Assembly (NCBI RefSeq): GCF_910592395.1
Contig: NC_088308.1
Location: forward strand, 27,297,501-27,361,500
From: Lineus longissimus
Lineage: Eukaryota; Nemertea; Pilidiophora; Heteronemertea; Lineidae
Reading direction: 5' to 3'
Length of the DNA: 64,000 nt
A model generated the notes under the pieces. That model was given only the letters and a program-made list of their open reading frames with translations. It was not told the origin of the DNA and made no database searches. Position numbers and translations under genes: made by a program. Below are positions 36,501 to 46,591 of this stretch, one piece after another. Each line of letters starts with the position of its first letter. Position 1 is the stretch's first letter.

Positions 36501-37998
36501 ATAAGAAACGTGTGTGATTTTTAGCAAATCAGCGATTTGCTGATACTTCGAGGTTGGGGGCTTTAAATATCGTCCACAACATTTCTATCAAACACTGTTG
36601 TACATAACTGTAGGCCCCTACAACTGGAAACCATTTGTTTCCAGGATTTTCTTTGCCACTTTTTTATTTCATTGCATCCTGTTCATTGCTGTGAACATCA
36701 ATCGCAATACACACAAAAAAGTGCACATCTATATGGAATATGCATTTGAATAGAACTGCACATACTGTACGTATGCATTTCATGGACAATTGTGTAGAAA
36801 CATCTGTCAGCTCGAGAAATAGGCAGAAGATGAACGTTGCGGCATACAATCCATGGTTAGTTTGTATGTAATATATAATATCACTGAAATGGAACAACTT
36901 CATATGAAACGGAATACTTTCATACGACATCAGCCGACTGCTGCAACTTGATTTCATTTATTTTGAAATAACCTTTTTTTAGATTCATGCCGATTTATCA
37001 TGGAAATGGCGACAGCTTATAGAGTAGGCATATTATAAATAATAGCTAACTAGTGAAAAATGATTGCTTATAATACAGATACCAAGAGAAAAAATGATGG
37101 ATTCATAAGTAGTACAGGGTATCTGTTGAGTTGACATGTGATGTAAGCATGGTAAGAGCCTTAACTTTAAGATCTTTTCTCGAAGTATGAAGCTGTGTTT
37201 GCCATGTCGTCATCCCGTTTGGAGGCTCATTTACAAGATGGTGATTTAGACAAACGTGATCATAGAGAAGCACATATTCTTTCATACCTTTTCTAATCGT
37301 ATAATAATCACAAATCTATATCCATATTCTCATAGAAGAATAAGCACACATTCATATTCGTATTCAGTTCTTAAGCATAACTTCATATTCATATTCTTAT
37401 CGTAGAATACATGCCGCACAAATACATATTCGTATTCATATACATTAGAATAAGCACAAATTCATATTCTTTTTCATATCGTAGAGTAAGCATAATTCGT
37501 CTTAACATCAACCTGCTTTCACGAAGGTAAAGAGAGTCAATGATAACTTACCGGTGCTCCCAATCCTGGGTTGTCGGGTGTCCACATGAGAACCGGTATT
37601 CCAAGAGAAGTCGCCACCTGCGCAAAATATTTTCCAGCTGCAATCTTTTCTCCCTTGAAGTCATCCCTGCTGATATAAAGCATCGCGGCCACCTTTTCGT
37701 TCAGAGCTCTACAAAGGCCACCCTGTATCTCGTCGGGGCTGTACTTACGGAAAGCGATGGGCGGATTCACCTGTTTAAATTCATAGTATCTATTGTAGTA
37801 GGATTTGAGGCCTTTGTTTAGTTTCCTAATGTAATCCCGGTTTTCAAACTGATTTTTTTCGAGACCCATTAAGATTTTCATAGGCTTCTGTGTGGGTTCA
37901 TCGTAATCCTCGTCAGGCCATCCTGAGTCTGCGATCATTGGGAGGCAGAGAAGAAAAAGGCAGGCATTCAGGCATAAAAACGTGAAACTTTTCTTCAT
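350..37998 (-). CDS. GRIN2-like: GluN2-type NMDA glutamate receptor subunit, partial (nine exons)
   Basis: Subunit of the NMDA receptor, a ligand-gated cation channel of excitatory synapses; GluN2 subunits normally bind glutamate and pair with glycine-binding GluN1. Exons on the minus strand: 37998-37552, 3614-3436, 3165-3052, 2878-2685, 2306-2120, 1877-1763, 1563-1343, 1034-890 and 533-350. Phases agree at every junction and the joined frame gives about 595 residues. Order: signal peptide (1 to about 24), amino-terminal domain (about 35-405), then segment S1 from VGHWSEDD (413) through [23 protein letters not shown] and NPERSEVVDFSVPFLETG to ISPTAFL. The family-typical double Cys and the binding Arg of PERSE are present. 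The length from Met to the VGxW motif (412 residues) matches the family, so no internal exon seems missing. The protein is cut by the left window edge before transmembrane helix 1. GluN2 rather than GluN1 is chosen from the KCC.GFCID and ERSEVVDFSVPF.ETG motifs. The family call is firm; the subtype name is by similarity from memory. Confidence 0.93.
586..870 (+). mobile_element. Foldback (MITE-like) element copy 1, filling GluN2-like intron 8
   Basis: One of eight copies in the window. Right arm: cctcattaaccccattcaac, then ttattgccctattttgggaa, then gtcggacaatgtcggac, ending gcctcctactagtg. The left arm is a short inverted remnant (from about 586: ttgttgaatggtgttaata). The centre is cactcagagtgactctgagtg. 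No coding capacity, so non-autonomous. Intron 8 is 356 bp and about 285 bp of it is this element. Confidence 0.85.
890..1034 (-). CDS. GRIN2-like: GluN2-like exon 8: S1 core, [23 protein letters not shown]
   Basis: 145 nt, acceptor TGTTTTTTGCAG, donor CAAG|GTGAGA; residues 486-534. [20 protein letters not shown] is almost diagnostic (family KKCCKGFCIDILKKLS). It ends in the glutamate-contact loop LSEVEDEIWGAPDK, where vertebrate GluN2 has the ligand-contacting His; here the aligned position appears to be Trp. Its donor lies about 20 bp from the end of a foldback element that fills intron 8. Confidence 0.96.
1343..1563 (-). CDS. GRIN2-like: GluN2-like exon 7: linker and start of ligand-binding segment S1
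   Basis: 221 nt, acceptor CCGTTTGCAG, donor TAGG|GTAGGT; residues 413-486. VGHWSEDDGLDMQDVTWPG matches the conserved VGKWE..TL.LRHAVWPRY linker; [19 protein letters not shown] matches the first S1 strand (family LSIVTLEEAPFVIVEDIDP). Two Cys (KCAL.AKLC) sit where the S1 disulfide loop is found, with an NAT sequon after them. Confidence 0.95.
1763..1877 (-). CDS. GRIN2-like: GluN2-like exon 6: end of amino-terminal domain
   Basis: 115 nt, acceptor GGTATTTTCAG, donor GCTA|GTAAGT; residues 374-412. MMNATTPGTQTPFFKDG and VKLDIVNLKSGHNWGL correspond to the part of the domain just before the linker to the ligand-binding domain (family: F...GY..HP.LVVIVLNKDREWEK). Contains one N-glycosylation sequon. 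Phase 2 in, phase 0 out. Confidence 0.9.
2120..2306 (-). CDS. GRIN2-like: GluN2-like exon 5: amino-terminal domain, FGTSLCVGMKMAELAGEVF..PWQNGRVLYE
   Basis: 187 nt between acceptor TTTATTCCAG and donor ATGA|GTACGT; residues about 312-374. It encodes the helix that in GluN2 proteins reads DGIGILTTAASSML, then FGPNITCNMTAIKPWQNGRV with two N-glycosylation sequons and a Cys where family members have the disulfide-forming Cys before the ..H.FM.NVTW region. Donor choice (GTACGT rather than the next GTATCA) is fixed by the phase-2 join to exon 6, giving LYENMMNAT. Confidence 0.9.
2365..2527. repeat. Degenerate GAT/GAC triplet repeat inside GluN2-like intron 4
   Basis: About 54 triplets on the plus strand, dominated by GAT, GAC and related codons (for example gatgatgatgatgacgatga). 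It lies between exons 5 and 4 of the receptor gene, antisense to it. Read in its own plus-strand frame it is open and would be Asp-rich to about 2613, but no ATG precedes it in that frame, so it is best seen as a decayed simple repeat. Confidence 0.85.
2685..2878 (-). CDS. GRIN2-like: GluN2-like exon 4: amino-terminal domain, HDEADKIFVVATELGLTT..WIVT
   Basis: 194 nt; acceptor TTATTCCAG at 2881-2879, donor TTAG|GTGAGT. It encodes SHDEADKIFVVATELGLTTK and YMWIVT, close to the family's SKDEA..ILSEARSLGLT..FFWIVPS. An upstream AACAG was rejected as acceptor because it brings in an early stop; TTCCAG keeps the phase-2 join. A Cys/Asp-rich loop (DEDCSAGDTTD) follows, then YPLGILG into exon 5. Confidence 0.92.
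3052..3165 (-). CDS. GRIN2-like: GluN2-like exon 3: amino-terminal domain, ILEVVTL..RIISMFAS
   Basis: 114 nt between acceptor CTTTGTTGCAG and donor CGCA|GTAAGT; residues about 209-247. It matches the family segment in which a strand, a helix with charged residues and a hydrophobic strand (here RIISMFAS, family SSVILLYCS) lead into the KDEA motif of the next exon. Phase 2 on both sides. Confidence 0.92.
3436..3614 (-). CDS. GRIN2-like: GluN2-like exon 2: amino-terminal domain, HQALAMLSIFQRYKW helix
   Basis: 179 nt between acceptor TGTATTTGCAG and donor ACAT|GTAAGC; residues about 150-209. It encodes a helix followed by the strand FSIIVTNRVGHDQFI, equivalent to the family stretch ending YDWHVFSLVTT..PG. 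in vertebrate GluN2. It enters in phase 0, matching the end of exon 1, and leaves in phase 2, matching exon 3. Confidence 0.93.
6407..6733 (-). mobile_element. Foldback (MITE-like) element copy 2, most complete copy
   Basis: Inverted left arm from cacactaggagaaagc through cttcttaacg, cgacattgttcgactttt and cttcccaaaatagggcaata, then the centre (cactcagagtgactctaagt ... ctaattagctcactcaatta), then a direct right arm with ctattttgggaagccctagt, truncated after acaggttttct. It shows that the element is arm-centre-inverted arm, with arms of roughly 190-230 bp. Confidence 0.85.
11376..11575 (+). mobile_element. Foldback element copy 3 (centre plus truncated right arm)
   Basis: Starts in the centre (agtgaactctatttaattag ... 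tcactctgagtg), then catcattaaacccatccag, ggaagccctagtgtttttca and cctttcagggaaaagtcgga. The terminal ~80 bp of the arm is missing. More diverged than copies 1 and 4. Confidence 0.8.
15606..15791. repeat. Minisatellite: six identical copies of a 31-bp unit
   Basis: Unit starts ggaatgcattctgtgtacat and continues cggttgttcca. Copies begin at 15606, 15637, 15668, 15699, 15730 and 15761, with no differences seen among them. Several overlapping open frames on both strands here arise because the unit has few stop codons and its 31-bp length shifts frame each copy; I do not regard them as genes. Confidence 0.97.
16330..16541 (+). mobile_element. Foldback element copy 4 (right arm, complete end)
   Basis: ctcagtgtttggttcacacc, ccctattttgggaaacc, cctttcagggaaaagtcgga, ttgtcggataaatcagg and the end gcctcctactagtg. 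The left arm is absent. Confidence 0.85.
19031..19300 (-). mobile_element. Foldback element copy 5 (left arm and centre)
   Basis: Begins cacaagtaggatcgaggttt and runs through cggcttcttaacgg, agtccgacttttccctgaaa and ttgaatggggttaatgaggt, then centre acactcagagttaccac and ctaattagcccactaaatta; the right arm is lost. It lies 150 bp left of the separate inverted-repeat element at 19457. Confidence 0.83.
19457..20081. mobile_element. Non-autonomous DNA transposon, 625 bp, with 28-bp terminal inverted repeats
   Basis: Left end CACAATAGGTGAGGTCACAG plus CCAGTGTT; the right end is its inverse with one mismatch (AATACTGGCTGTGACCTCAC plus CTATTGTG). The interior is full of short direct and inverted motifs (aggatcacac, gtgatcct, caacacc, gatcaagtg/cacttgatc). 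No transposase-like frame. A clear target-site duplication is not visible, so the superfamily is not assigned. Confidence 0.75.
26125..26460. repeat. Possible diverged tandem repeat, unit about 150 bp
   Basis: tgtcattcaacgttactgtt gatcggagtgagtactccatc near 26150 recurs as tgtcattgaatatactgttg atcgtagtaataatccatc near 26293, and more weakly as gctgatgttagctttgagga then gtgctccatcag near 26420. Lies in GluN2-like intron 1; nothing coding seen. Confidence 0.4.
29880..29897. repeat. Perfect 18-bp palindrome atcgcatccggatgcgat
   Basis: Located in a CpG-richer patch (about 29805-29930) that also repeats motifs around it (gcgtccgcatgagaccgg, gtctaaatgcgcg, cgtctaaatggcc). It may be the core of a small decayed inverted-repeat element in GluN2-like intron 1. 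Confidence 0.5.
31363..31530 (-). CDS. Candidate small exon with one membrane-like segment, inside GluN2-like intron 1
   Basis: Acceptor AGACTCTTCACAG then 55 codons to a TAA. Encodes PTSIGYCLPFDVDAVREIL, then FQNICVSIATCFVLLGIVGG, a plausible membrane helix. Not similar to any part of glutamate receptors that I know. Same strand as the host gene, so it could be an alternative terminal exon, a nested gene remnant, or chance. Confidence 0.15.
   Translation of the reverse strand, partial: PTSIGYCLPFDVDAVREILGSGGANFQNICVSIATCFVLLGIVGGAFSYCNSILS
35585..35832 (+). mobile_element. Foldback element copy 6
   Basis: Centre remnant (gagtgagttgattagtattc), gagtgtttggttcacacctc, tattgccctattttgggg, cagggaaaagtcggacaatg, and cattaagaagtcggaaaaag at the end. 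The last few terminal bases are not conserved. Confidence 0.82.
37296..37500. repeat. Degenerate tandem repeat built on cacaaattcatattcgtattcat
   Basis: Several diverged units of about 50-60 bp with the recurring order aagcacaaattcatattc / gtattcatat / cgtagaata. It lies in GluN2-like intron 1 close to the exon 1 donor (37551). Confidence 0.75.
37552..37998 (-). CDS. GRIN2-like: GluN2-like exon 1: start codon, signal peptide, first part of amino-terminal domain
   Basis: 149 codons, ending in phase 0 at ACCG|GTAAGT. The ATG at 37998 has A at -3 and an in-frame TGA at 38047-38049, so it is the likely start. Residues 1-24 form a classical signal peptide: two Lys, a Leu/Phe/Cys-rich core, then a small-residue site near ADS. 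An acidic stretch (DEDYDEP) follows. The rest matches the first lobe of a GluN2 amino-terminal domain: a YSPDEI region, a predicted strand (VAAMLYIS), then GIPVLMWTPDNPG, which fits the place where GluN2 proteins read VPILSISGG...PKEPG. The join to exon 2 yields NPGLGAP-DDEDSLVVEI in frame. Confidence 0.9.
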
Positions 37999-40900
37999 TT
38001 TGGAAGCATGGGTGATTCGGCTACAAGTCCGCGAGCAACAGCTCTCTCAAGAATAGCCGTCGTGAACTTACATGAGCTCATACTTATACTATTCGAATAT
38101 GATCTCAGAAGTCACAGGCAGATGTGGTCGGCAGAGCTTCATGTTAAGTGTCACCGTGTTTGTCATCTAAGGAAACGTGTTGTGTGGTTAATCCTCATCT
38201 GGATACAATCTGTTTGTTGGCCGATGCTGTGTCTTATACCCCGAGTCTCTCTATCACGGCCTGCTTTCTGGAATAAATGGATAGAAAGAGAGTTAGTTGA
38301 AAGACAAGTTCACTAGGCTTATCCAGTAAAGCGACCGTCATGCATCGCAGTCGCTCGCAGCCGGAAAATAACGGAAATGCATAAAATAACGAAAATATGC
38401 ATACAGTGGGCAGTAACTGAGCACTTATCTGAATGAAGTCGAGTTTCAAATACGTTCAGTACCTTTATTAAACAAAGGTTGGCATATCAAAAAAAAGATT
38501 CTCATGATATGATTTAAACAGAAAAATAATCCACTGTAATTCTGCATCCCCGCGGTATTCTGCGGCTGTGCAAATTTATCGTGACATCTGGTCTTAATGG
38601 TCTATAAAATAGATATCATTTTATAAAGCGAACTAGCGAAGTCGGACAATTAGCATATTCACAGGTGTTTCGTATACAGAATGGTCTACAACAGTTCGTG
38701 TGCATATACATGTACATTAGTGCTATAATTCCCCTTTGCACTTGGCAATGCCATAGCAAAATGGTTATTTATTCCTTTTTTATCTCGGCGAATTTCAGGA
38801 AGTAAGGTTGAGTTGTTAACTAACGGCTCCGAAAAATACATCATTTGACACTTTGTGCCCAAAAGACTTATACGCTCGAACTCAAGAAATGACAGTGCAA
38901 CTTTGACCAGCTGGTATTCGAGAGTTTAAATCAAATAGATTTGAGGGATAGTTTTTTTTATGATTGTAACATATCGTATCGTATCGTAATTTGTCGTAAA
39001 ATATATGATTTTAAGGAGACTTTGGAAATATAAGGCAAAATGTAAGACTGGTGCTAATTTAGTCCTTAGCAGTTGCACCGAATATGGCTGAACACTGAGA
39101 AATGTTACCATTCCATTTACACTGTGGAAATAATAAATTTGAAGTCGTTCTGTGAAGGAAACTGGTCCTCCGTGAGTAGTTTGCAGTTTGGACAAATACA
39201 TGTATGTCTGTTTTATGAAATCAGATTGTTTCTCGACACAGGAAGCGAGCCGCCCTTACCACTGATGATAAATGGCTGAGCAAATCGAAAGAGCTTTATA
39301 AAACTTAAACGGGAAATATCCCTTGCAAATCTGTTTGCTTTTTGGTTGATTAATTTATGTATATTCCGTTCGCTTGAGAGCTACTTCCAATAAAATCAGT
39401 CCAGTCAATATTTACTTTCCTTTTTCAATAGAAATTTCTCTATTCCATTTCCGCCCTTGATTTTTAAGCGAAAGCGACTTGCAATGAAGTCGATGGAAAC
39501 ACGAATACACGGTGATGCACGGTGATGCAGGGTACACTTCAGCCAATGTTTTTTCTAGCATCCTTAATGAGATTATGTCGTCTAATTTACATGATATGTA
39601 GGCAAAGAGAAGTATTCTTGAACGTTGCATGTTGAAACTGAATACACTTGAATGAATTACCGCAAACATGCATCACGTATAAGTGCTTAATCGCTTGCAA
39701 TGAAACTGGGGAAAATTATTAGCATTTTGTTTCAACGCAGGCAGATGTTTCTGGCAGAAATGAAATCATCATACATCATAGAAACAATGTACACCAGGAT
39801 ACGTACATTATATACACGAATACCTTAAAGAACATCACCAAATGGTATTAGGGCGCTTGCGGGATGAGTACTGCTGTATGAGATCAAATGAATACAGTAA
39901 AACGACGTTGTGAAAATTCAGTCTACATGTAACGTTTTCGGTTGTTCCCAGTATTTCAGTAATTCGGTGAAATAGACAGCAAGAGAGACCATACCTTTTC
40001 GATGGGGGATAACAGAGAAAGACGTGTCAATCTTGCTTTTAGCAATATCAAACAATGCGGGGAAACAGTCTGAGATGAAAAAACTCAAAAACGGCCGGAG
40101 CTGACCAAAGTAAATGTGAAGAGAACTCTGACTGACCAATGTCATGAATGATGCACAAAATCTACCAATCACAAAGACCTTTACAAATACCACATCCTAA
40201 AGAAAGAAAACCTGCAGTTAATGAGAATTTCTTATGAAGAGATGAACTTAATGCCGATAAGCATTTTTATGCCTCGATCTTTTTGTGAGATATCGTTAAG
40301 ATAATAAATCCCCACTCCGCCTTCGAACTCGTTTGTACAAAAATGTACATATAGAAGTTGCTCCACATAGAAAGCAAAGAAACTTTCTTCACGCTGATTC
40401 ATCCAACAGTTGGTCCGTATGCTTTAATTGTAATTTCATGAGAGCTCTCAGCAAATTGTGTTGGACGACTAAATAAATAGAGCGAAGAAACTTGTTACTC
40501 TCCGCCGTCAGTGTCACTGTCATGTTTGGCAGGAACCTCCCTTCTATTAGGTAATCAGAGATGCCATGTCTTAGGAAATTGATCTTTTTTTCTGAACGTG
40601 ATTATAATCAGCTATTTCTGAGGCGGCAGCAGGTTTTCCCTCACCGTATATCATTTCGATCCAGTTTTGTCGCCTAAAAGGTGTAGAATTCAAATTACAA
40701 ACGCATTGACAGATTATGTTTTGCTTACATGTAAATAATATGAAGAAGTTAAGCGCGTTCAGTTCATCGTTGGTGTACCACGCATGTATGTATAACTGAT
40801 TATGTACTAAAGTATAACTTATTGATTTGGGAAATTTAACGTATTAAAGTATAACTCATTGATTTTTTCGCCACTTCAGACGATGCTGTTACTGAACAAC

Positions 40901-42611
40901 TGTTGCTGCCGTCAATATGCCATTGGTTCAATAAACCCAGATGTGTGTATATTATCAGTGTCTATGAAACAAAGCGATTCTGTGGCATTGAGATCATGAA
41001 CACGTGCTCTCAAATCGGACAATTCAAACAAAACACTGTTATATTTCACAGCAGCAGCTTCCTCTTTTGCGAGAGTTTTATTATTTCATTACTAAGGGAT
41101 ATATCGGACACAGAGTGCGTATGATCAACCAGAATCAAATCAACAATACACACATGATGAGGTTTTTGTCAAGTTCACCTAAATGAGGTTAGTACATAAA
41201 CAACCTGCTACCGATTGAATCTGGATAACTAGGCCTGATTATGGTCACGCCCAACACCAACTGTGCTCTTTCAGCAGAGAAATTATTTGAATTAAGCCAT
41301 TCTGATAGCATTTTAAACTCAATCTTTATGTATGACTAGGGTTTAACCTCAGCTCAGAATTACGTTGGCTTTATCGGATGAAATTGGCGATAAAGGCATC
41401 ATATGTACGATACCAATATATATCGAGACGTCGCAAAATAACCATCGGCTACATTGTTCAAGAGTAGAGATAAAAACCAACGCTTATTTCATTGGAATTT
41501 GATTTTGGATATAGGTGATCATCGGTTAGGCGGAATCACTATCACAGATAAAAATGATAAAAAGGATTTACTGGTAATAGATGTGGTGAAGAAGATAAAC
41601 GCCGAAAATATGATGAATTACTGATGCAACCAAATTACATAGTTATCAAGGTATCACATCAGGAATGAAGCAAATCAGCGTATTATTTGGTTCATTTGAA
41701 GATTATGATTTGATCAATAATATAACACTATCAAACAGCATCAAATGGATTAATGGTACTATAATGGACATTCCCCAATAAGGAACCTCCAATTGAGGGT
41801 AATCGAGAGGCAGACGTGTTTACACGTAATTGAATAGTATAAAGAGGCTTCGTGCTTATTGGTAATTTTGAAAAAATAGCGATATCTATAATAGCTGAAT
41901 TGGTGTATAATTCAAATTTAACCTCACCAATTGAGCTGAATTATATATTGATGTAGATGGAAGGAAAATTTACGGCCATTCTGTATCCATTGTTAATTGA
42001 AGTTTACTTGGTGACCGTGAATAACCTGACCGCATTTCTACATGTTGTCCTCCGCAAGACCAAGTGATTTCGGACGAAAATAATGGTTGATTGTAAATGC
42101 GACTAACATTATTATGTAGCATGATGATGCAGCTGCTTCAGTTCACTCAGTACTCCATGAATAGGAATATGCATTTATCATGATAGTTATAGCAGAGCTG
42201 ATGCTTCAAATGATGGGCAATCAACATAGTAATGTCTGGTCGTGCATCGTACACTAATGATGAAAATCATTGTATTCATAGCTACTTTTCATTCCCTACT
42301 GAATGAAAAATAAACGCTTTCAAGATTAGAATATTTCACCTTTTTGCTATTTCACATATCAAACGTGTACTCAGAGAATTATTGAACAAGTGAACCGAAA
42401 AGACAATCTAAGAGCAAACAGGTAGAAAAATGATTGTTTTGCGATGTTCTACAGGCAAGCGGTGAAATTTCTATACTGTTTGGTTAGTGAATCCGAACCA
42501 TCTGAACCTACAATGTGCTCTCGAAAATCTTTGACTGTACTTTTTACGGGACAGAAATGTGTTTTTCTATATCCATATTATACAAACTGACGCCATCTTC
42601 CAATTTGATAT

Positions 42612-42711
42612 CACTAGGAGGAGGCTTTTTCCGACTTCTTAATGGTTTCTCTAACTTTTCCTGATTTATCCGACAACAGTCCGAGTCCGGATAAATCTGG
42701 AAAAAGTTAAA
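42612..42711 (-). mobile_element. Foldback element copy 7 (internally deleted)
   Basis: Starts cactaggaggaggcttttt, ccgacttcttaatggtttc, cctgatttatccgacaacag, then turns directly into gagtccggataaatctgga and aaaagttaaaa, which is the inverse of the same arm. The centre and distal arm parts are deleted, leaving a short palindrome. Confidence 0.78.
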
Positions 42712-45700
42712 AGATCTATAGACCACACGAAATTATCCCATTCTTATGGGTTTAGGTTTATAATGTTAAGCCCAGACACAACAGCAAAAATACGAAAAAA
42801 TCCGGGCAAAAAGCACGACGTAATGAATAGGGTAGAATTAACAGTCGCGGATAGTGAGCAAAAGTACTGAAAAAAGGTACACTTGGTAAAAAGCCTACCG
42901 GTATTTACAGGAACCTTTGTAATCAGAAAAACTAAATATCCAGTCTCTTTATTCCTGAGATACATCGAAAGGTACCAAATTAACATTTCCAAACGTGAAT
43001 AACGGTATAATGTAATGGATCGAATAGCCAGGTAGAGACATTTCACAGACACAGACATTTCATATATATACCAACCTCTTGACGGGATATCCGCAAACTT
43101 ATCTAACATCAAAATCCAATTTTATCATCCAAATTATCCTTCCTGTACAACTTCCAATCAAAAGTGAAAAAAACTGTCCGAAAACGACTAATCTATTCCA
43201 AAGAATCGTACCTCGTCCTAAACCTAACCCATAACACTAGAACTATCCGTGGTTTGACATCACACGTATAACCCGTCTGATCCACGGAGCGACTCACTGC
43301 TGGCTGGGCACAGCCTTTACCATTTGCTAAAGAATAATATGCTGCAGCGCCGCCACAGATGATGCTTTGAACCAGAACAGATGCTGGGTGAGCAGCAGTA
43401 GATCCGCTAGTCTGAGCGTGCTGATTCTCATCGCGCTTTGTCGCTATCGCTTTGGCAAGCAAGAAGCCGGGTATTGTTACAGAACCATTGTCACAACAAG
43501 TCTCTTCTCTATGGCGTGGTCTAATGTTCCGTGATTCATCTATGCCTATAAGATTAACAATAGGAAACGCTTTACATGGATGGTTGCCATGGATGACCCC
43601 TATATAAAGCGGATTTGGTTACAGTCTTGTACCTTTATCAGCACTGTCAAGGTTTATATCGGAGGTGTGTTTGGTTTGCGAAGGCATGTGTTTAGGAATC
43701 TGGCAGAACAAGACTGTACCAAGAATCTCATATCATGTTGTAATTTGTTTTCGGTTCTTATCTATCATCATTTTACTTTGAGTTATCGATTTCACTGAAG
43801 AGTTCACCTGGTGGACTTCTATTTTCAAACGTATTTTTACATTATGTTTACATTCATAGGAAGCTTTGAGTAAATTGTTGTTGACAGCGAATGCTTGAAA
43901 AATTGCCTTAATGAACGTCTTTTCTTGACTTTTTGTTCAGCTTTGCACATCCGCACTATTTATTTGCGGTGTATCGCCGGATGAATGCTCAAAGACTGTG
44001 GTTGTTGCAGGTTTGCCTCAGGAAGAATGATCAGCCGCCAAATTGCCGGCACTGGCGGCTCCCAAATCCGTCTTCACCTTTAAGTCCTTTTAGCCCACAC
44101 GCTAATCACTGCTTTGATCCACGGTCGTTCAATTCCTTAATTTGATGTGTTCATCAAGCTCACTTTTACTTTCCTGTCGGGTCGTTTCAACACTGATTAA
44201 TATCTCGAACCGTACGAAGGGATGCTGGCGAGTTTTCATTACAGCGGCTCGTGACATCAATGATTCACATTTATCTCGGTTTTAAAAACTATCAGCAGGT
44301 AATCTGAAGAGAAGCTGTATATCTAAGGTTTGAAATAATTGTTTGACCAAACGCATGTACTCTAAATGGTCAATGCAGCATCCATGTTGGGTCTTGAGTA
44401 ATTAGGGCCAAATCGCCTGATCCTACTATAGCTTCTTTTGGACACCCATCCAAACGTTTTAATGAAAGTTGCCCGATTCCACCATGATCCACCCCGTAAC
44501 CTTCAAACACTGGGAGCTTACTGAACGACGTACGCCCACACATACAACATTCACCGCCTGCCATTACTCTCCACACGACTAAGGAATTATGTTATCATCA
44601 ATGTAATCCAGATTTCGAAAACAGTGGCGGAGTCATGACACTCTAATATCTCGCGTAGCACTTGAGTCCGCGTGCCGCTTTTGTAGAGGACGTAATTTTC
44701 TGCAATTTCATCGTAATACGCCGTTGTAATCATCTCAAGAGTTCATGATTTCTTCCATTAAAACCGAAATCATACGGAAATTTTAAGTATTCCCACGTTA
44801 ATCAATCATTCATTAGAATTAAAACCCCATGTCTCTGCCAAAAATATGGTTTGATTCACCCATCACCGTGAGTGCCGGAACCGAGAACTCCCGAAAAAAG
44901 GTAATCTGTTGAATAGCTAGGAATCAATTTCAACAGAGGTATAGACCACGAAGCCATGGTAATGATAGCTTCAGATGTGATTCTTTATGCTATAAACTGC
45001 CATGATTTAATCAGCAGCTATTACCGTGATTGGTAAGATCTGTGTCTCACTGGAGAAATCGTAGGAGTTGCTGACGGCCGATGTTTACACGTCTTCAATG
45101 TGGGACAAAGGCAAGTGGGAAAGAAAGCAACTGATCATGGATTCGTCAGGAGAATGAGATTTGTTTGCTTTCGGGTGCAAACGATCTTCAATACGACCAA
45201 TATCACTATAAATGTTTGCCGACCATACGTGAATGTATACACAGCATGCAACTTAACAGTATATACAAATTTGTTGTCGCTTGGATTACACAAAAGCTGT
45301 CGTACCATATTTTATTGCGCAACCACACGTGCTATTCCTCCATTTATCAATCTACAAATTTGTTCTCGCGTTCACTTCTGGTATCTCTAATCATGGTGGT
45401 CATATAAGGATCAGCACAGCATTCAAATCACTAGTTTTATTACGCCGAACCCATGTTATAGGTTTTATTTATATGAACTGTTTGAACGAGAGACACAGCC
45501 TATCTATCTTATTGCTAGTTTGACTGCGAAGTTTGCAAGTTTAATCAGTATCTGATCTATGATCCGGTTATATGCACTTAAATAGCAAATGCCTTATACT
45601 TTACAATATCTTCAATATCAATCAAAGATTTATTACCGATGGTAATTGATGAGCAGTGAAATTGAAAGGGTCATGTTTGAGAAACATCTCATGACTTTAA

Positions 45701-46591
45701 ATACGTCTTCGTTTAAGAACGATTGTGAAACACACTATCTAAGCCAAGGTAAAAATGTACGGGTTTCGTATAAAATACACTTGACGATGTTGCGAACCAG
45801 CACTTTTCAATCATATAGCGTCAGTATATGCTGAAGAGATCATCTGTAGTAAACAATATATAGACAAGGTAATAATGTCGATTAAGTTGTTTAACCCCAT
45901 AAGCCTTATCTGGCCTTGCAGTGAAGCTAGAAGGGGTTGTGGAGACCTGACACCTCGAAGTGCCATTTATAACCAGTGAAAATCACTATCCACATGGTTT
46001 TGGGCGATAATGAATCACAAAATATTGGTTTGACGCTGCTCTTGCTTCTCGATTCTTCGTAAGCTTACGTGTCCCGTAAGCCTACATGTACACTCATGAC
46101 CTTTTGAATATTCACTACTTTGCTATCGCCAGATTGTGTTAACCTGACCCAGTCTAATTTGTCTCTGACTCCGGACCGGCACTAATAGCTTTATCCAGTT
46201 TGGGGCTGAATCAATCCAAGCGGTAATCGAAGTTTATGGTAAGATTTCCTAAAGTACGGCCATCGATTACGAAAACTTCGAAAAAAGGCGGAGAAGAAAG
46301 TAAATCACAACAGTTTTGGTGAGTGAGGCGGCGAATGCGTGTTGGGTCCAATCAAAAATCGTCCAGCAAGGGCTATAAATCACATCAGGGTTAAGTTGGG
46401 AAGACAGACCATGATGTGTTGGATGATGGCTGAAAAACATGGTTATTGGGATGGTATGTAAAGATACGAAGGGTTGTTGGTGAAACACAAAGCAATATAT
46501 ATACATGTATACTGGTAAACCATCAAATATTTCAGGAAGTTTTTCGTGGATTAAGCAAAAGACCTCGATTCACGAAAAAATCGCAAAAACC

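Larger units (their letters stand above)
3615..37551 (-). other. GluN2-like intron 1 (about 33.9 kb), non-coding
   Basis: Starts GTAAGT at 37551 and ends TGTATTTGCAG at 3615. It holds foldback element copies 2-6, the 31-bp minisatellite, the 625-bp inverted-repeat element, diverged tandem repeats at 26.1 and 37.3 kb and the 29.9-kb palindrome. Elsewhere, between about 3.7-6.4, 6.8-11.3, 11.6-15.5, 16.6-19.0, 20.1-26.1, 26.5-29.8, 30-31.3, 31.6-35.5 and 35.9-37.2 kb, I see AT-rich DNA with scattered short chance frames and no supported gene or RNA. Confidence 0.8.
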
